36,111 nucleotides of DNA from Streptomyces benahoarensis. GTDB lineage: Bacteria; Actinomycetota; Actinomycetes; Streptomycetales; Streptomycetaceae. The notes under the pieces were generated by a model that made no database searches, had not been told where the DNA came from, and saw nothing but the letters and a program-made list of their open reading frames with translations. This document shows, in pieces, positions 1-8,122 of this stretch. The first letter of the stretch is position 1. Each line of letters begins with the position of its first letter. Both the position numbers and the translations under genes were made by a program. Where the stretch lies: assembly GCF_007280575.1 (NCBI RefSeq), contig NZ_VKJP01000027.1, forward strand, positions 1 to 36,111. Direction: 5' to 3'.

Positions 1-34
1 GTCTCGTGGGCTCGGAGATGTTTATAAGAGACAG
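1..34. other. Nextera Read 2 / Tn5 mosaic-end adapter (artefact)
   Basis: The first 34 bases equal the Illumina Nextera Read 2 adapter in length and order, beginning GTCTCGTGGGCTCGG and ending in the Tn5 mosaic end TATAAGAGACAG. The one difference is T for G at position 22. This is library DNA left on a contig end. It supplies the last codons and the stop codon of the response-regulator reading frame, so that stop is not biological. Confidence 0.95.
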
Positions 35-465
35 GGTTGGGACAGGAAGCGGTTGATCAGGGATCGGGTCGCGGCTGGTGAGAGCAGGGAGTCCCCTGTG
101 GCGACGACCCTGATGGCGTCCAGGAGTTCGTCGGGGTTGATGCCTTTGCCGAGGAATCCGCTGGCGCCGGCGCGTAGGGCTTCGGCGACGTATTCGTCGT
201 TCTCGAAGGTGGTCAGTATGAGGATCTTGACGCCTGCGAGGTTCTCGTCCTCGGTGATGAGTCTGGTGGCGGCGAGGCCGTCGAGGTCGGGCATCCGGAT
301 GTCCATGAGGATCAGGTCGGCGCGGTGGCTGCGGGCCAGCTCGACGGCCTCGCGTCCCGTGGCGGCTTCGGCGACCACTTCCATGTCGGCGGCGGAGTCG
401 ACGAGTATGCGGAAGGTGCCGCGCAGCAGGGCCTGGTCGTCGGCGAGGAGGACACGGATGGTCAT
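35..465 (-). CDS. NarL/LuxR-type response regulator, 3' end missing
   Basis: This encodes the receiver domain of a two-component response regulator, which is phosphorylated by its partner kinase and then controls transcription. The acidic pocket (D9, D10), the phospho-acceptor D55 in LMDIRMPD, the T85/T86 switch and K107 in GFLGKG are all present. The family normally carries a C-terminal LuxR-type helix-turn-helix after about residue 150. Here natural sequence stops at base 35, where adapter begins, so the DNA-binding half is off the contig. The gene starts 2 bp after the stop of the histidine kinase, so the two are surely cotranscribed. The receiver assignment is firm. The output domain is inferred from the family. 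Confidence 0.9.
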
Positions 466-467
466 GG

Positions 468-1691
468 TCAGCCCTTTCGGCGGCCGCGGAGCGGCAGTTC
501 GGCGTTGATCCGGAACCCTCCGGCGGGGCGTGGTCCGGCGGTGAGGGTGCCGCCTGCGGCTTTGGCCCGCTCGTGCATCCCGATCATTCCGTGTCCAGTG
601 CCGGTGCCAGTGCCTTGGGTTTCGTCGGTGGTTGTGGTGGCGGGTGTGTTGCCGCTGCTGATTCCCGGGGTGCTGGGGCCGTCATCTTCGACGGCGATCC
701 GCAGGGCGTCAGCGCGGTAGTCCAGGTGGACCCGTGCCGATACGAGGCCGGCGTGCTTGCGGGTGTTGGTCAGGGCTTCCTGGATGACCCGGTAGGCCGT
801 CAGATCGGTGATCGCTGGCAGCTCACCCGGTTGCCCGGTGCGTTCGGGGGTGACGTCGAGACCGGAGTGGCGGAAGGAGTCCAGCAGAGCGTCGAGATCG
901 GCGAGGCCGGGAGCGGGTTCGCAGGGCGCGGCCGGGTCGTCGCTGTAGCGGAGCAGTCCTACGGTGGCGCGTAGCTCGTCCAGTGCCGCCCGGCTGGTGT
1001 CCCGGATACGTTCGAGCGCTTGGTAGGCATGGTCGGGCTCGGTGCGCATCAGGTGGTGGGCGACGCCTGCCTGGGCGTTGATCAGGGTGATGTGGTGGGC
1101 GACGACGTCGTGGAGCTCCCGGGCGATGCGGAGGCGCTCTTCGGTGACGCGGCGCCGGGCCTCCTCCTCCCTGGTGCGCTCGGCCTGTTCGGCTCGCTCC
1201 AGGGCGGAGTCGAGCAGTTGGCGGCGGCTGCGGACGGCGTCGCTGCTGGCCACCGCGAGGCCCAGCCCGGCGATCAGGGCCAGGTGTTGCCAGAGGTTCT
1301 CCAGGCCCGGACGGCAGATCAGCGAGGCAACGACGAGCACTGCCGTCGCGCACGCGCCGACTCGCCGGGCAGTGCGCCGGTTGGTGCGTATCGCCACTGA
1401 GTAGAGCGCGACCGCGGTGCAGACTGGCGACGGCCCGGGTAGGGAGAAGAGCAGGAACTGGACGACGCTCACGGTCAGGGTCGCCGCCAGCACCTGAAAC
1501 GGCCAGCGGCTGCGGGCGAGCAGCGGCACGCAGGCGATCGCCAGGGCACCAATGGGCCAGGTCACCGGGGTCCCGTGGACGAAGGAGCCTGCTACCGCCA
1601 CCGGGGTGGACAAGACGAAGCAGATGACCGCGACGGCCAGATCACGCATCCACAGCTGGACCAGCAGCGACTTCCTGAGCCGTTCGAACAT
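468..1691 (-). CDS. Two-component sensor histidine kinase (HisKA_3 type)
   Basis: This is a NarL-class sensor kinase of about 407 residues. The N-terminal 150 residues contain several hydrophobic membrane segments and no obvious extracellular sensor domain. A coiled, charged linker leads to the HisKA_3 dimerization box ERLRIARELHDVVAHH, with the phospho-accepting His near residue 194. The ATPase domain shows an N box (QEALTN), a G1 box (EDDGP) and a G2 box (GHGMIGMHER). A GTG six bases upstream abuts the AAAGGGG ribosome binding site, so the ATG at 1691, spaced about 5 nt from it, is the better start. It is the upstream gene of the pair with the response regulator. Its signal cannot be read from the sequence. 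Confidence 0.92.
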   Translation of the reverse strand: MFERLRKSLLVQLWMRDLAVAVICFVLSTPVAVAGSFVHGTPVTWPIGALAIACVPLLARSRWPFQVLAATLTVSVVQFLLFSLPGPSPVCTAVALYSVAIRTNRRTARRVGACATAVLVVASLICRPGLENLWQHLALIAGLGLAVASSDAVRSRRQLLDSALERAEQAERTREEEARRRVTEERLRIARELHDVVAHHITLINAQAGVAHHLMRTEPDHAYQALERIRDTSRAALDELRATVGLLRYSDDPAAPCEPAPGLADLDALLDSFRHSGLDVTPERTGQPGELPAITDLTAYRVIQEALTNTRKHAGLVSARVHLDYRADALRIAVEDDGPSTPGISSGNTPATTTTDETQGTGTGTGHGMIGMHERAKAAGGTLTAGPRPAGGFRINAELPLRGRRKG

Positions 1692-1836
1692 CTGCACCCC
1701 TTTACCTTACGTAGTCCGGCCGGACCGGCTGATGACGCCGTTCCGGCCCTGCGGTGCTCGCCGGCCTCTTGCCATCCGCTCCCCCCCCCGCACCCAGGAC
1801 ATCCAGACGAGGCATGCCTCCTTCCTCGTCGGCCGA

Positions 1837-1879
1837 GGTCCGGCCTCGACCAGAGATCACACCTGGTCGAGGCCGGACC
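1837..1879 (-). terminator. Strong hairpin terminator, 17-bp perfect stem
   Basis: GGTCCGGCCTCGACCAG (1837-1853) is exactly complementary to 1863-1879 across a 9-base loop. It lies 34 bp past the stop of the FAD oxidoreductase and upstream of the kinase on the same strand. It should end the oxidoreductase transcript and insulate the two-component genes. There is no U-tract, as is usual in Streptomyces. Confidence 0.8.
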
Positions 1880-1912
1880 GTACCGGACCGCACGGGTCGC
1901 CCCTCGCCTGCG

Positions 1913-3379
1913 TCAGATCTTCCAGCGCGGCGCGCAGGCCCGCCCGGTGACGGTTGTCAGTTCGCTGCCACTGCCACGATCTGGTCCTCGTGCCAGCAGT
2001 TGCTGCAGCTGCGTCCTCTCGGCGTGCAGGCCCTCGAAGAGCGCGGCCCGCAGTTCCTCGGGGAGCGAACCGATCGAGTACTTCGTCAGACGCGATGCGT
2101 CGCACCATTCGAGGAGCCCGCGGTCCGCAAACCACCGCAGGAGCAGGTCATCGAGGTGCGCACTGCCGCGAAGCCAGTCCAGGGCGGTGTTGGGGTGAGG
2201 CGCGGCGACGCATATCCCGTTCTTCTGCGCGTCGTCTTCGTATGTTGCCTCGACGTGGGCGGCGAAGGCGGCGCTGAACACCTGCTGGCACGGGACGAGC
2301 GCCTGCAACGTGATGTGGGAGCCACTGAACATCGGCACCACCGGCCGCGCCTCAAGGCCGTCCGCGGTGCAGTCGATGTAGAGGGTTCCGGGGCGCGCGG
2401 GGACGGTCGCGCCGTCGAGCTCCACCGCGTCGGGGCCGATGCGCCGGACCCTGCCGTGGCGGACGATGTCGGTGATCCGCCGGAGCTGTTCGAGTTCGGT
2501 CCGGCTGACGGTCGCGCAGCGATACGCCGTCGGCGTGACGTCCGAAGACAGCCTCAGCAGGAGCCCGCGCTCTTCCAGCCGCTGAAAGAGCTCCTCGACC
2601 GTGCGGGATTCGAGCACCGCGCGGATGCGAGCGGTGAACGACTCGGCATCGCTCGCGGCGGACTCCGATCCGGGCTGGATCTGAGCACGGTCGAGCAGCC
2701 ACGAGTCGCGCGGCATGATCCAGGTGATGCCGGACGGGTCGACGCCATGCTGCAGAAGCCACAAGCACGCGTCGATGCCCGTCTTCCCCGCTCCCACCAC
2801 GGTGTAGTGCGACGCCTGCTGTTCCAGGGCCGGCAGCAGGTTGGGAGTGATCAGCCCGACCCCGGAAGCCACCTCATACTTCGGCGGGCACATCGCGGGA
2901 ACCGTGACGTTCATGTAGGTGGCGTCCACGGTCCGTCGACGCACGCGGATGTCGAACTCGTCACCGGTGACGACGGAGTGACACCGCTGGATATCCGGTC
3001 GCGCCGGATCCGCACCATCGTAATGGGACATGGGGAAGTACGAGACGCGACCGCTGGGCAGGAGAGTTTTGCGCATCACCTGGTCGAAATAGGTGAGGAT
3101 CTCATCGGACGTCGCCAGCTCGTGAAGCCCTGCATTCCAGCCGTGCTGGTCCACTTCACCTGTGCCCAATTCACGGGAATTGACACCGTAGAACGACGAA
3201 GGCTGATGCAGGCGCACGAACGGGTAGGCGACCGTCCAGTGGCCACCGGGCTGCCCGTAGCGATCGACGATGGCCACGGTCGCGTCCGTCTCGGCTAACA
3301 GAGTGTCGGCGAAGGCCATGCCCATGGCTCCGGCCCCGACGATCAGGTAGTCGACCTCTATTGTTTCCCGCTCTGACAT
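1913..3379 (-). CDS. FAD/NAD(P)-binding oxidoreductase (monooxygenase-like)
   Basis: This is a 488-residue flavoprotein with two dinucleotide-binding motifs: IVGAGAMGMAF at residues 13-23 for FAD and VVGAGKTGID at 194-203, probably for NAD(P)H. The order resembles flavin-containing monooxygenases and related single-component oxidoreductases. The sequence GQPGGHW follows the first beta-alpha-beta unit, as in that group. The substrate is unknown. An epoxide hydrolase lies upstream on the same strand with a 131-bp gap, so the two may act on the same class of compound, but that is inference. The ATG at 3379 is preceded by GAGGGA. The gene appears intact. Confidence 0.8.
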   Translation of the reverse strand: MSERETIEVDYLIVGAGAMGMAFADTLLAETDATVAIVDRYGQPGGHWTVAYPFVRLHQPSSFYGVNSRELGTGEVDQHGWNAGLHELATSDEILTYFDQVMRKTLLPSGRVSYFPMSHYDGADPARPDIQRCHSVVTGDEFDIRVRRRTVDATYMNVTVPAMCPPKYEVASGVGLITPNLLPALEQQASHYTVVGAGKTGIDACLWLLQHGVDPSGITWIMPRDSWLLDRAQIQPGSESAASDAESFTARIRAVLESRTVEELFQRLEERGLLLRLSSDVTPTAYRCATVSRTELEQLRRITDIVRHGRVRRIGPDAVELDGATVPARPGTLYIDCTADGLEARPVVPMFSGSHITLQALVPCQQVFSAAFAAHVEATYEDDAQKNGICVAAPHPNTALDWLRGSAHLDDLLLRWFADRGLLEWCDASRLTKYSIGSLPEELRAALFEGLHAERTQLQQLLARGPDRGSGSELTTVTGRACAPRWKI

Positions 3380-3411
3380 CGTATTCCCTCTCTCTTGTAT
3401 GGGTGCAAACT

Positions 3412-3421
3412 CGCAATTGCG
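3412..3421. promoter_or_regulatory. Perfect 10-bp palindrome upstream of the oxidoreductase
   Basis: CGCAATTGCG lies 33 bp upstream of the oxidoreductase start, in an AT-richer patch that stands out from the high-GC surroundings. It could be an operator half-site cluster or part of a promoter. There is no direct evidence for a cognate regulator. Confidence 0.3.
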
Positions 3422-3510
3422 CTGGCAAAATGACGTTTTCGTCGCCGCTCACCAGTGCTTTTTCTCCGCTGTGTGCCCGTGCGTACACGGCAGGACAGCG
3501 ACCCGTCTCG

Positions 3511-4647
3511 TCAGGACTCGCGTCCGAAGGCGGCTCGCAGCTCGGAGACGAAGAGATGCGGAACCTCAAGGGAGGGGAAGTGCCCGCCACGGTCCAGGGA
3601 ATTCCAGTAGCGCAGGTCCTCAAAGCGCGCCTCGACCCAGGCGCGGGGCGCTCGGAACGGCTCCTTCGGGAACCTCGACACCGCCGACGGGACAGTCACC
3701 GGAGTGAAGTTCCGGGGTGGCAGGCTCTCCCAGTACAACCGCGCCGACGACGCGCCGCACGCGCCGAACCAATAGATCGCGGCATTGTCCAGCAGCCGCT
3801 GACGAGGCACCGCGTTCTCCGGGTGCCCGTCGCAGTCGGTCCAGCCCTGGAACTTCTCCACGATCCAGGCGAGTTGCCCGGCCGGGGAATCGGTCAGGCC
3901 GTACCCGAGCGTCTGGGGGCGCGTCGACTGCACAGTCATGTACCCGCGCTCGGCCGCCAGCACTTTCCTGGTCGCAGCCAGGTCCGCGCGCTCGGCTTCG
4001 CCGAGATCGTCCTCGGTGAACCCCAAGGGCGGCTGGACCGGCGGCATCGTCGTGTGCAGCGCCTCGACACGGTCAGGGTGACGGACCCCCAGCGCCGTCG
4101 TCACGAACGCACCCCAGTCGCCGCCCTGGGCAAGGAAACGCTCATAGCCGAGCCGGGTCATCAACTCGGCCCAGGCATCGGCAATACGCTCGATCCCCCA
4201 GCCCGCCCCAACCGGCTTGTCGGAGAAACCGAAACCCGGCAACGAAGGCACCACCACGTGAAACGCGGGCTCACCGGCCGGCGGATCGGCCAGCTCGTCG
4301 AGAATATCGAGGAACTCCACCACCGAACCGGGCCACCCATGAGTCATCAGCAGGGGCCGCGCATCCGCACGAGGGGAACGGACGTGCAGAAAATGAATCC
4401 CCAGCCCGTCGATCACCGTGCGCCACTGACCGCGGTCATTGAGCTCGGCTTCGAGCCGGCGCCAGTCATACTCTTCGAGCCAGTACCGGCACAACTCCCC
4501 GACGTAGGAACGCGGAATCCCCTGTGACCAGTCATCGACCGTCTCCGCCTCGGGAAGCCGGACACGACGCAAACGGTCGCGCACATCCTCCAGCGCTTCG
4601 TCGGAAACGCCGAGCACAAAGGGCACGACGGTATCGGAATCAACCAC
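3511..4647 (-). CDS. Epoxide hydrolase family alpha/beta hydrolase
   Basis: This 378-residue protein is typical of microsomal-type epoxide hydrolases, which open epoxides to diols through an aspartyl ester. An N-terminal EHN domain (about residues 8-115) precedes the alpha/beta-hydrolase core. The oxyanion-hole motif HGWPGS is at 103-108, the nucleophile D177 is in GGDWGAF, and the late catalytic His is in DRGGHFPSLEVP near the C-terminus. The start is GTG, 9 nt after GGGGAG. The gene is intact and lies upstream of the flavin oxidoreductase. An oxygenase-hydrolase pair is plausible, but the substrate is unknown. Confidence 0.9.
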   Translation of the reverse strand: MVDSDTVVPFVLGVSDEALEDVRDRLRRVRLPEAETVDDWSQGIPRSYVGELCRYWLEEYDWRRLEAELNDRGQWRTVIDGLGIHFLHVRSPRADARPLLMTHGWPGSVVEFLDILDELADPPAGEPAFHVVVPSLPGFGFSDKPVGAGWGIERIADAWAELMTRLGYERFLAQGGDWGAFVTTALGVRHPDRVEALHTTMPPVQPPLGFTEDDLGEAERADLAATRKVLAAERGYMTVQSTRPQTLGYGLTDSPAGQLAWIVEKFQGWTDCDGHPENAVPRQRLLDNAAIYWFGACGASSARLYWESLPPRNFTPVTVPSAVSRFPKEPFRAPRAWVEARFEDLRYWNSLDRGGHFPSLEVPHLFVSELRAAFGRES

Positions 4648-4832
4648 AATTACTCACTCCCCCGCATCACAGACACAGCGGCGATACGGTCGTTGCGTTC
4701 TTGCATTACCAGAAGCCGCTTTTGCGTATACACGACACAAAGGAGACCGGAGCGGGTTCGCTCGCGCATACCCATAGGCCCCGCCCCGAAGTCAGGAAGC
4801 CAGCGACGTCAGGCCGACCGCTCGGCGACGAT

Positions 4833-5675
4833 CTACTCCACCGCGGGAGTTGGCGCATCCGGCGCACTGTGAACGGGCCGATGAGCAGCCGCCGGAACCA
4901 GGTGCTCTCCGGCGGGCCCCTCATGACGAACTTCCCCGGTGCAGGCGATGGCGTCGGGGAATCGTGCGCCGCGTCCCCGCCGATGCCTACCGGGCAGCGG
5001 TTCGCGCCGAATCGCGGGGTCGGCCACAGCCGTCAAGCGATCGTGACTGCCGCAGCGGTGCCCTCCAAGGACACGCCGGTAGACGCGCCAACCCAGCAGT
5101 GCGCTGAGCGCGATGACAACCGGCCCGAGGACATCGACCGCGCCGAGGGCGACGGTCTGGCCGGACAGGAACAGCGGGAGCTGTATCGCCAGCATCTTGA
5201 GATTCCCGGCGAAGACAACCAAGTTGCCTCTGGTGAAGGCCCAACGGCGCACCCTGCACCGGCGCCAGCCGCTCCCCTCCTTCGTGATCAGCCCCACCAC
5301 CACGCCCATCGGCGGCCATCCGAGCAACAGCATCACGGCCGACACCACGGCCATCACGGCGTGCAGCATCAAACTCGGCAGGAAGAAGCTGGTGGCCTGC
5401 CCGGTCCCTGCGGCCAGAGCACCCGCAACACACACAAGGCCGAGGGCCCCGAGGGCGCCCCACACAGGCTCTCTGCGCGCCGCTCGGTAGACGCAGACCG
5501 CGGCCCCGGCCACGCAGGCGAGCGCCAGCGCAACGGCAATCCGGTGAGTGAGCGCGAAGCTCAGGGTGAATCCGAAAACGGGCACAACATTGACCACTGC
5601 ATTGCGTAGCCGATGGCGCATGGCGGCCCGGATCGCATCCTCGCCACCGGCTTCGCGGTGTACTGCAGGGTCCAC
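4833..5675 (-). CDS. DUF3159-like integral membrane protein
   Basis: About 200 residues match the actinobacterial DUF3159 pattern. Paired hydrophobic helices are followed by FFLPSLMLHA, the conserved cytoplasmic turn LITKEGSGWRR, and then LAIQLPLFLSGQ before a last helix pair. The family is of unknown function. The C-terminal 70 residues after GWRVYRRVLGGHR are polar, arginine-rich and low in complexity. They look like readthrough into non-coding DNA, so the ancestral stop may have been lost. The start is unclear: a GTG at 5675 or an internal ATG at 5622 both fit. It is separated from the epoxide hydrolase by about 185 bp with no evident gene. Confidence 0.65.
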   Translation of the reverse strand: MDPAVHREAGGEDAIRAAMRHRLRNAVVNVVPVFGFTLSFALTHRIAVALALACVAGAAVCVYRAARREPVWGALGALGLVCVAGALAAGTGQATSFFLPSLMLHAVMAVVSAVMLLLGWPPMGVVVGLITKEGSGWRRCRVRRWAFTRGNLVVFAGNLKMLAIQLPLFLSGQTVALGAVDVLGPVVIALSALLGWRVYRRVLGGHRCGSHDRLTAVADPAIRREPLPGRHRRGRGARFPDAIACTGEVRHEGPAGEHLVPAAAHRPVHSAPDAPTPAVE

Positions 5676-5925
5676 AACTGCTCCAGGCTCCTCGACAGAT
5701 TGCTGCTCACTTCGCCGCTTGCGGCACTGACTACCGTGCCGTCTCGCCCCGAGGCTGTCGTTGTGCGCCCGCAGACTCTTGATCTACCGCAAGCGCAGTA
5801 CGAGGTCTTCAGCGCCTACCACCAGCGCAGACGCCGACCACATGTCACCTGGACTCGGCAGTCGCGCCGTCAGCCGGATGCAGCCGCCGCTTCGGGGCGG
5901 CAGGCCGCGGGCGCGAGGGGGGGCA

Positions 5926-6290
5926 GCCCCTGTAGACGCCCTCGATGTACCGACCCTGTTCCATCAGGGTCCGGAGCCAGTCCTGGGCGTCCGTTCGGTC
6001 GGCGCCTTGGGAGCGTCGCAGGTACACGGCCTGGAAGGCGTCGCGCACGCCGGGCACCATACGGGCGCCGTCGCCAGGACGTGGACCCGGGCTCCGGTGT
6101 TCACCAGCTCCCACACTTCGTCGGCCTCGGCGGTGAGGCGGTCCTGCACGAAGCGCCGGCCGTCGATGGGGGCCTCGCTGAAGGCAGGACGCAGGGCGAC
6201 CGCGCCGGCCCGTTCGGCGGCGTGCAGCTCGTCGGCGTGCAGGTAATCGGCGTCGGTTTGCGTTCGGGGAAGCCGCCGAAGGACGTGAGA
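5926..6290 (-). pseudogene. Relic of the C-terminal NADPH-reductase end of a P450 BM3-type fusion
   Basis: Three frames must be joined to read the NADP-binding tail of a bifunctional cytochrome P450/NADPH-P450 reductase. They give FGGFPERK (compare the PFRGFLQER motif), then DADYLHADEL through ADEVWELVNTGARVHV, then GDGARMVPGVRDAFQAVY and GRYIEGVYRG. A one-base deletion near 6075-6081 breaks the GDGARMVPGV motif. A larger deletion with a frame change removes the segment between FGGF and DADY near 6255-6265. No heme or FMN domain is nearby. This is recognition from family motifs. It cannot make a working enzyme. Confidence 0.75.
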
Positions 6291-6937
6291 TCGTCGCGAC
6301 GGAATACGGAGCAGCAACCCGAGCACAGCATGGGGCTATTGGCGCGGAGCCTGGATGGGCGGAGTCAACGGGAGCCGAAGGGACACCGAGCCCACCACCT
6401 GACCGGGTTGAGGCGCTCAAGCGCGTACAGCTGTTCCCAGGTGCTCGTGTCCAGCACGCCGACCTCTCCCACTCCAGGCTGTGGAGTCAATGGGTACCGC
6501 GAAGGTGAGCTCCTCACCGGAGGAGACGAACGCAGGAGGGTCCGCGTTCTGGCCGTGACACACTCAAGGCACAGCGTTGCCTACCTGTCCGCAACAACGG
6601 TCACTTCCGCGGGCGACCGACTCATGGCCGCCCAAGAGCGAGGCCGCCGACCAAGCCTCAGCCCCCTTCATTCCCTCCGGCAACGCTCTGACACGAGCGA
6701 ACGACTGCGTGGTCGGCCACAATCGGGGCATCGTGTGCATCCAGCTGGCTCGTGAGCAGGCCAGCCACAGTGCGAGGCAAAGACAGGGGTCCGCAGCCAA
6801 GTCAAAACCGGTGCCAGCGCTTCAACTCCGTCCTCAGCCATTGCCGGAGCTCTCTGACCTGGACTAACGTCCTCCGGACCGATAGCACTTTCCTCGGAAC
6901 TTCGCAGGGGCCAGGTTCGCCGTCCTGTCGGCGGAAA
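6291..6937. other. No supportable gene
   Basis: Short frames on both strands show no recognisable motif, and none has convincing codon bias together with a ribosome binding site. The stretch joins the P450-reductase relic to the first integrase fragment. It is probably decayed coding DNA. Confidence 0.5.
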
Positions 6938-7056
6938 ACCCTCAACCTCCACGACCACCTCGCGGCATACGCCCCCAAGCGCCCCGGCGCCTACCTCCGC
7001 ATCTCCTCCGACCGCTTCGGCCTCGAAACCGGCGTCGACCGCCAGCTCGAAGACGC
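6938..7056 (+). repeat. Direct repeat copy A (integrase N-terminal segment)
   Basis: This 119-bp segment aligns without gaps to 9809-9927 with 7 mismatches by hand count (94% identity). Both copies lie in the same orientation, 2871 bp apart. Both encode LNLHDHLAAYA to LEDA of a serine integrase. Confidence 0.9.
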
Positions 7057-7547
7057 CCAAGACACCCGCGCCCGCCTACGCTGGGGACCATTCGCCAAGA
7101 TCTACCGGGAAAACGACACCTCAGCCTTCAAGAAGCGCAAGGTCATCAAGCCCGACGGCTCCAACGACTGGATCGCCTGCGCCCCGAATTCCGCCAGCTC
7201 CTGGCCGACCTCGCCAACGGTGTCATCGACGGCGTGATCTTCTACGACCTCGACCGGCTCGTCCGTCAACCCCGGGATCTCGAAGACCTCATCGACATCG
7301 TCGAATACGTCAAGCGCCCGGTCACCGGCGCCACCAGCGGCCGCATGAACCTCATCAACGACAGCGACCACCACATGGCTCGCATGATGTGCGTGATGGC
7401 GCTCAAGTCCTCCGAGGACACCGCTCGCCGCGTCGCCCGCCAACACCTCTCCGCCGCCCAGAACGGACTCGCCCAAGGCCGCATCGCCTACGGCTGGGTC
7501 CGCAAAGGCGAGCGTAAGGGGCAGCTCGTCCCGAACGAGGCTCCCGT
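6938..7547 (+). pseudogene. Serine recombinase (integrase), truncated and frameshifted
   Basis: This is the resolvase-type catalytic domain of a large serine integrase, which cuts and rejoins att sites through a serine-DNA link. It begins inside the protein at LNLHDHLAAYA, then has AYLRISSDRF with the catalytic serine and VDRQLEDAQ. A frameshift of one base near 7178-7182 moves the rest (FRQLLADLANGV, FYDLDRLVRQP, then ARMMCVMALKSSEDTARR) into another frame. Homology stops near KGQLVPNEAPV at about 7547. The zinc-ribbon and coiled-coil half of the protein is missing. The true N-terminus is missing too; a version of it survives in the second copy at 9739. It is inactive. Confidence 0.85.
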
Positions 7548-7682
7548 GTTGCTTGTCGGCTCACAGCACAGATCACGCATTGTGTCACGTGAGCAACAAC
7601 CTTGACATGCAGGGCCATTGAGTGCGTCGCGTTTATGAGCGAAGCGGTGGCGGCCTTTCCGCCCGGTGGTCATGATGCCTTC

Positions 7683-8109
7683 ATGACACCCGGACGCGGA
7701 GAGTCTTTGGAACTCCTCGGTCCGGCCCTCCAACTACTCTGCGCGCAGAGAGACGCACCAGGCTGCGATATTCGAGCAGTACAAGCTGGGCGTGGAGATG
7801 GCCGACCGGGTCAGTGCGCGGCGCAACCTCGCCAACACGTTCTTCCTCCCCCTCAACAGCATGGTCTCCGCGGTAGTCGCCGGGACCTCTGCCGACCTGG
7901 CAACGCGGGCTCCGGGCTGGCTGCTGCCGACAGCTCTCATGGTCCTGCTGGGACAGTGCGCGGCGTGGGCGGTGATGGTGCGCTCCCACCGGCAGCTCAA
8001 CGCTGCCATGTTCAAGGTTGTGCACATCCCGCTGGCCTACGTGGAGCAGTGGGTGCTCGTGATCTACTGCGCCGCATACCTCGTAGGGTTCATGGCACTC
8101 GCGATCTGA
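7683..8109 (+). pseudogene. Small RipA-like membrane protein, one-base frameshift after the start
   Basis: This is the upstream gene of a two-gene membrane operon. From 7687 one frame encodes a continuous protein with the conserved block IFEQYKLGVEMADRVSARR followed by ANTFFLPLNS and two to three hydrophobic segments up to LVGFMALAI. I recognise this block from proteins annotated as RipA family octameric membrane proteins, although the name is from memory. The ATG at 7683 is one base out of frame because of a C run (ACACCCGG). Removing one C gives MTPDAESLWN joined to the block and 141 residues in all. As it stands, only a GTG at 7792 could start translation, which would lose the conserved FEQYKLG segment. 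This is either a true lesion or a sequencing indel. Confidence 0.6.
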
Positions 8110-8122
8110 CTCGGGTGCCCTC

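Noticed and set aside
1754..3298. 514-residue open frame on the plus strand
   Set aside because: It is the complement of the FAD oxidoreductase. The product is Arg/Gly/Asp-rich without motifs, while the minus strand carries two clear Rossmann motifs.
4706..4924. 72-residue frame with basic N-terminus between the epoxide hydrolase and the DUF3159-like gene
   Set aside because: No ribosome binding site or family match. It overlaps the tail of the DUF3159-like frame and looks like non-coding readthrough.
6564..6800. 78-residue minus-strand frame
   Set aside because: No ribosome binding site, family pattern or supporting neighbour. It lies in the decayed stretch beside the integrase fragment.
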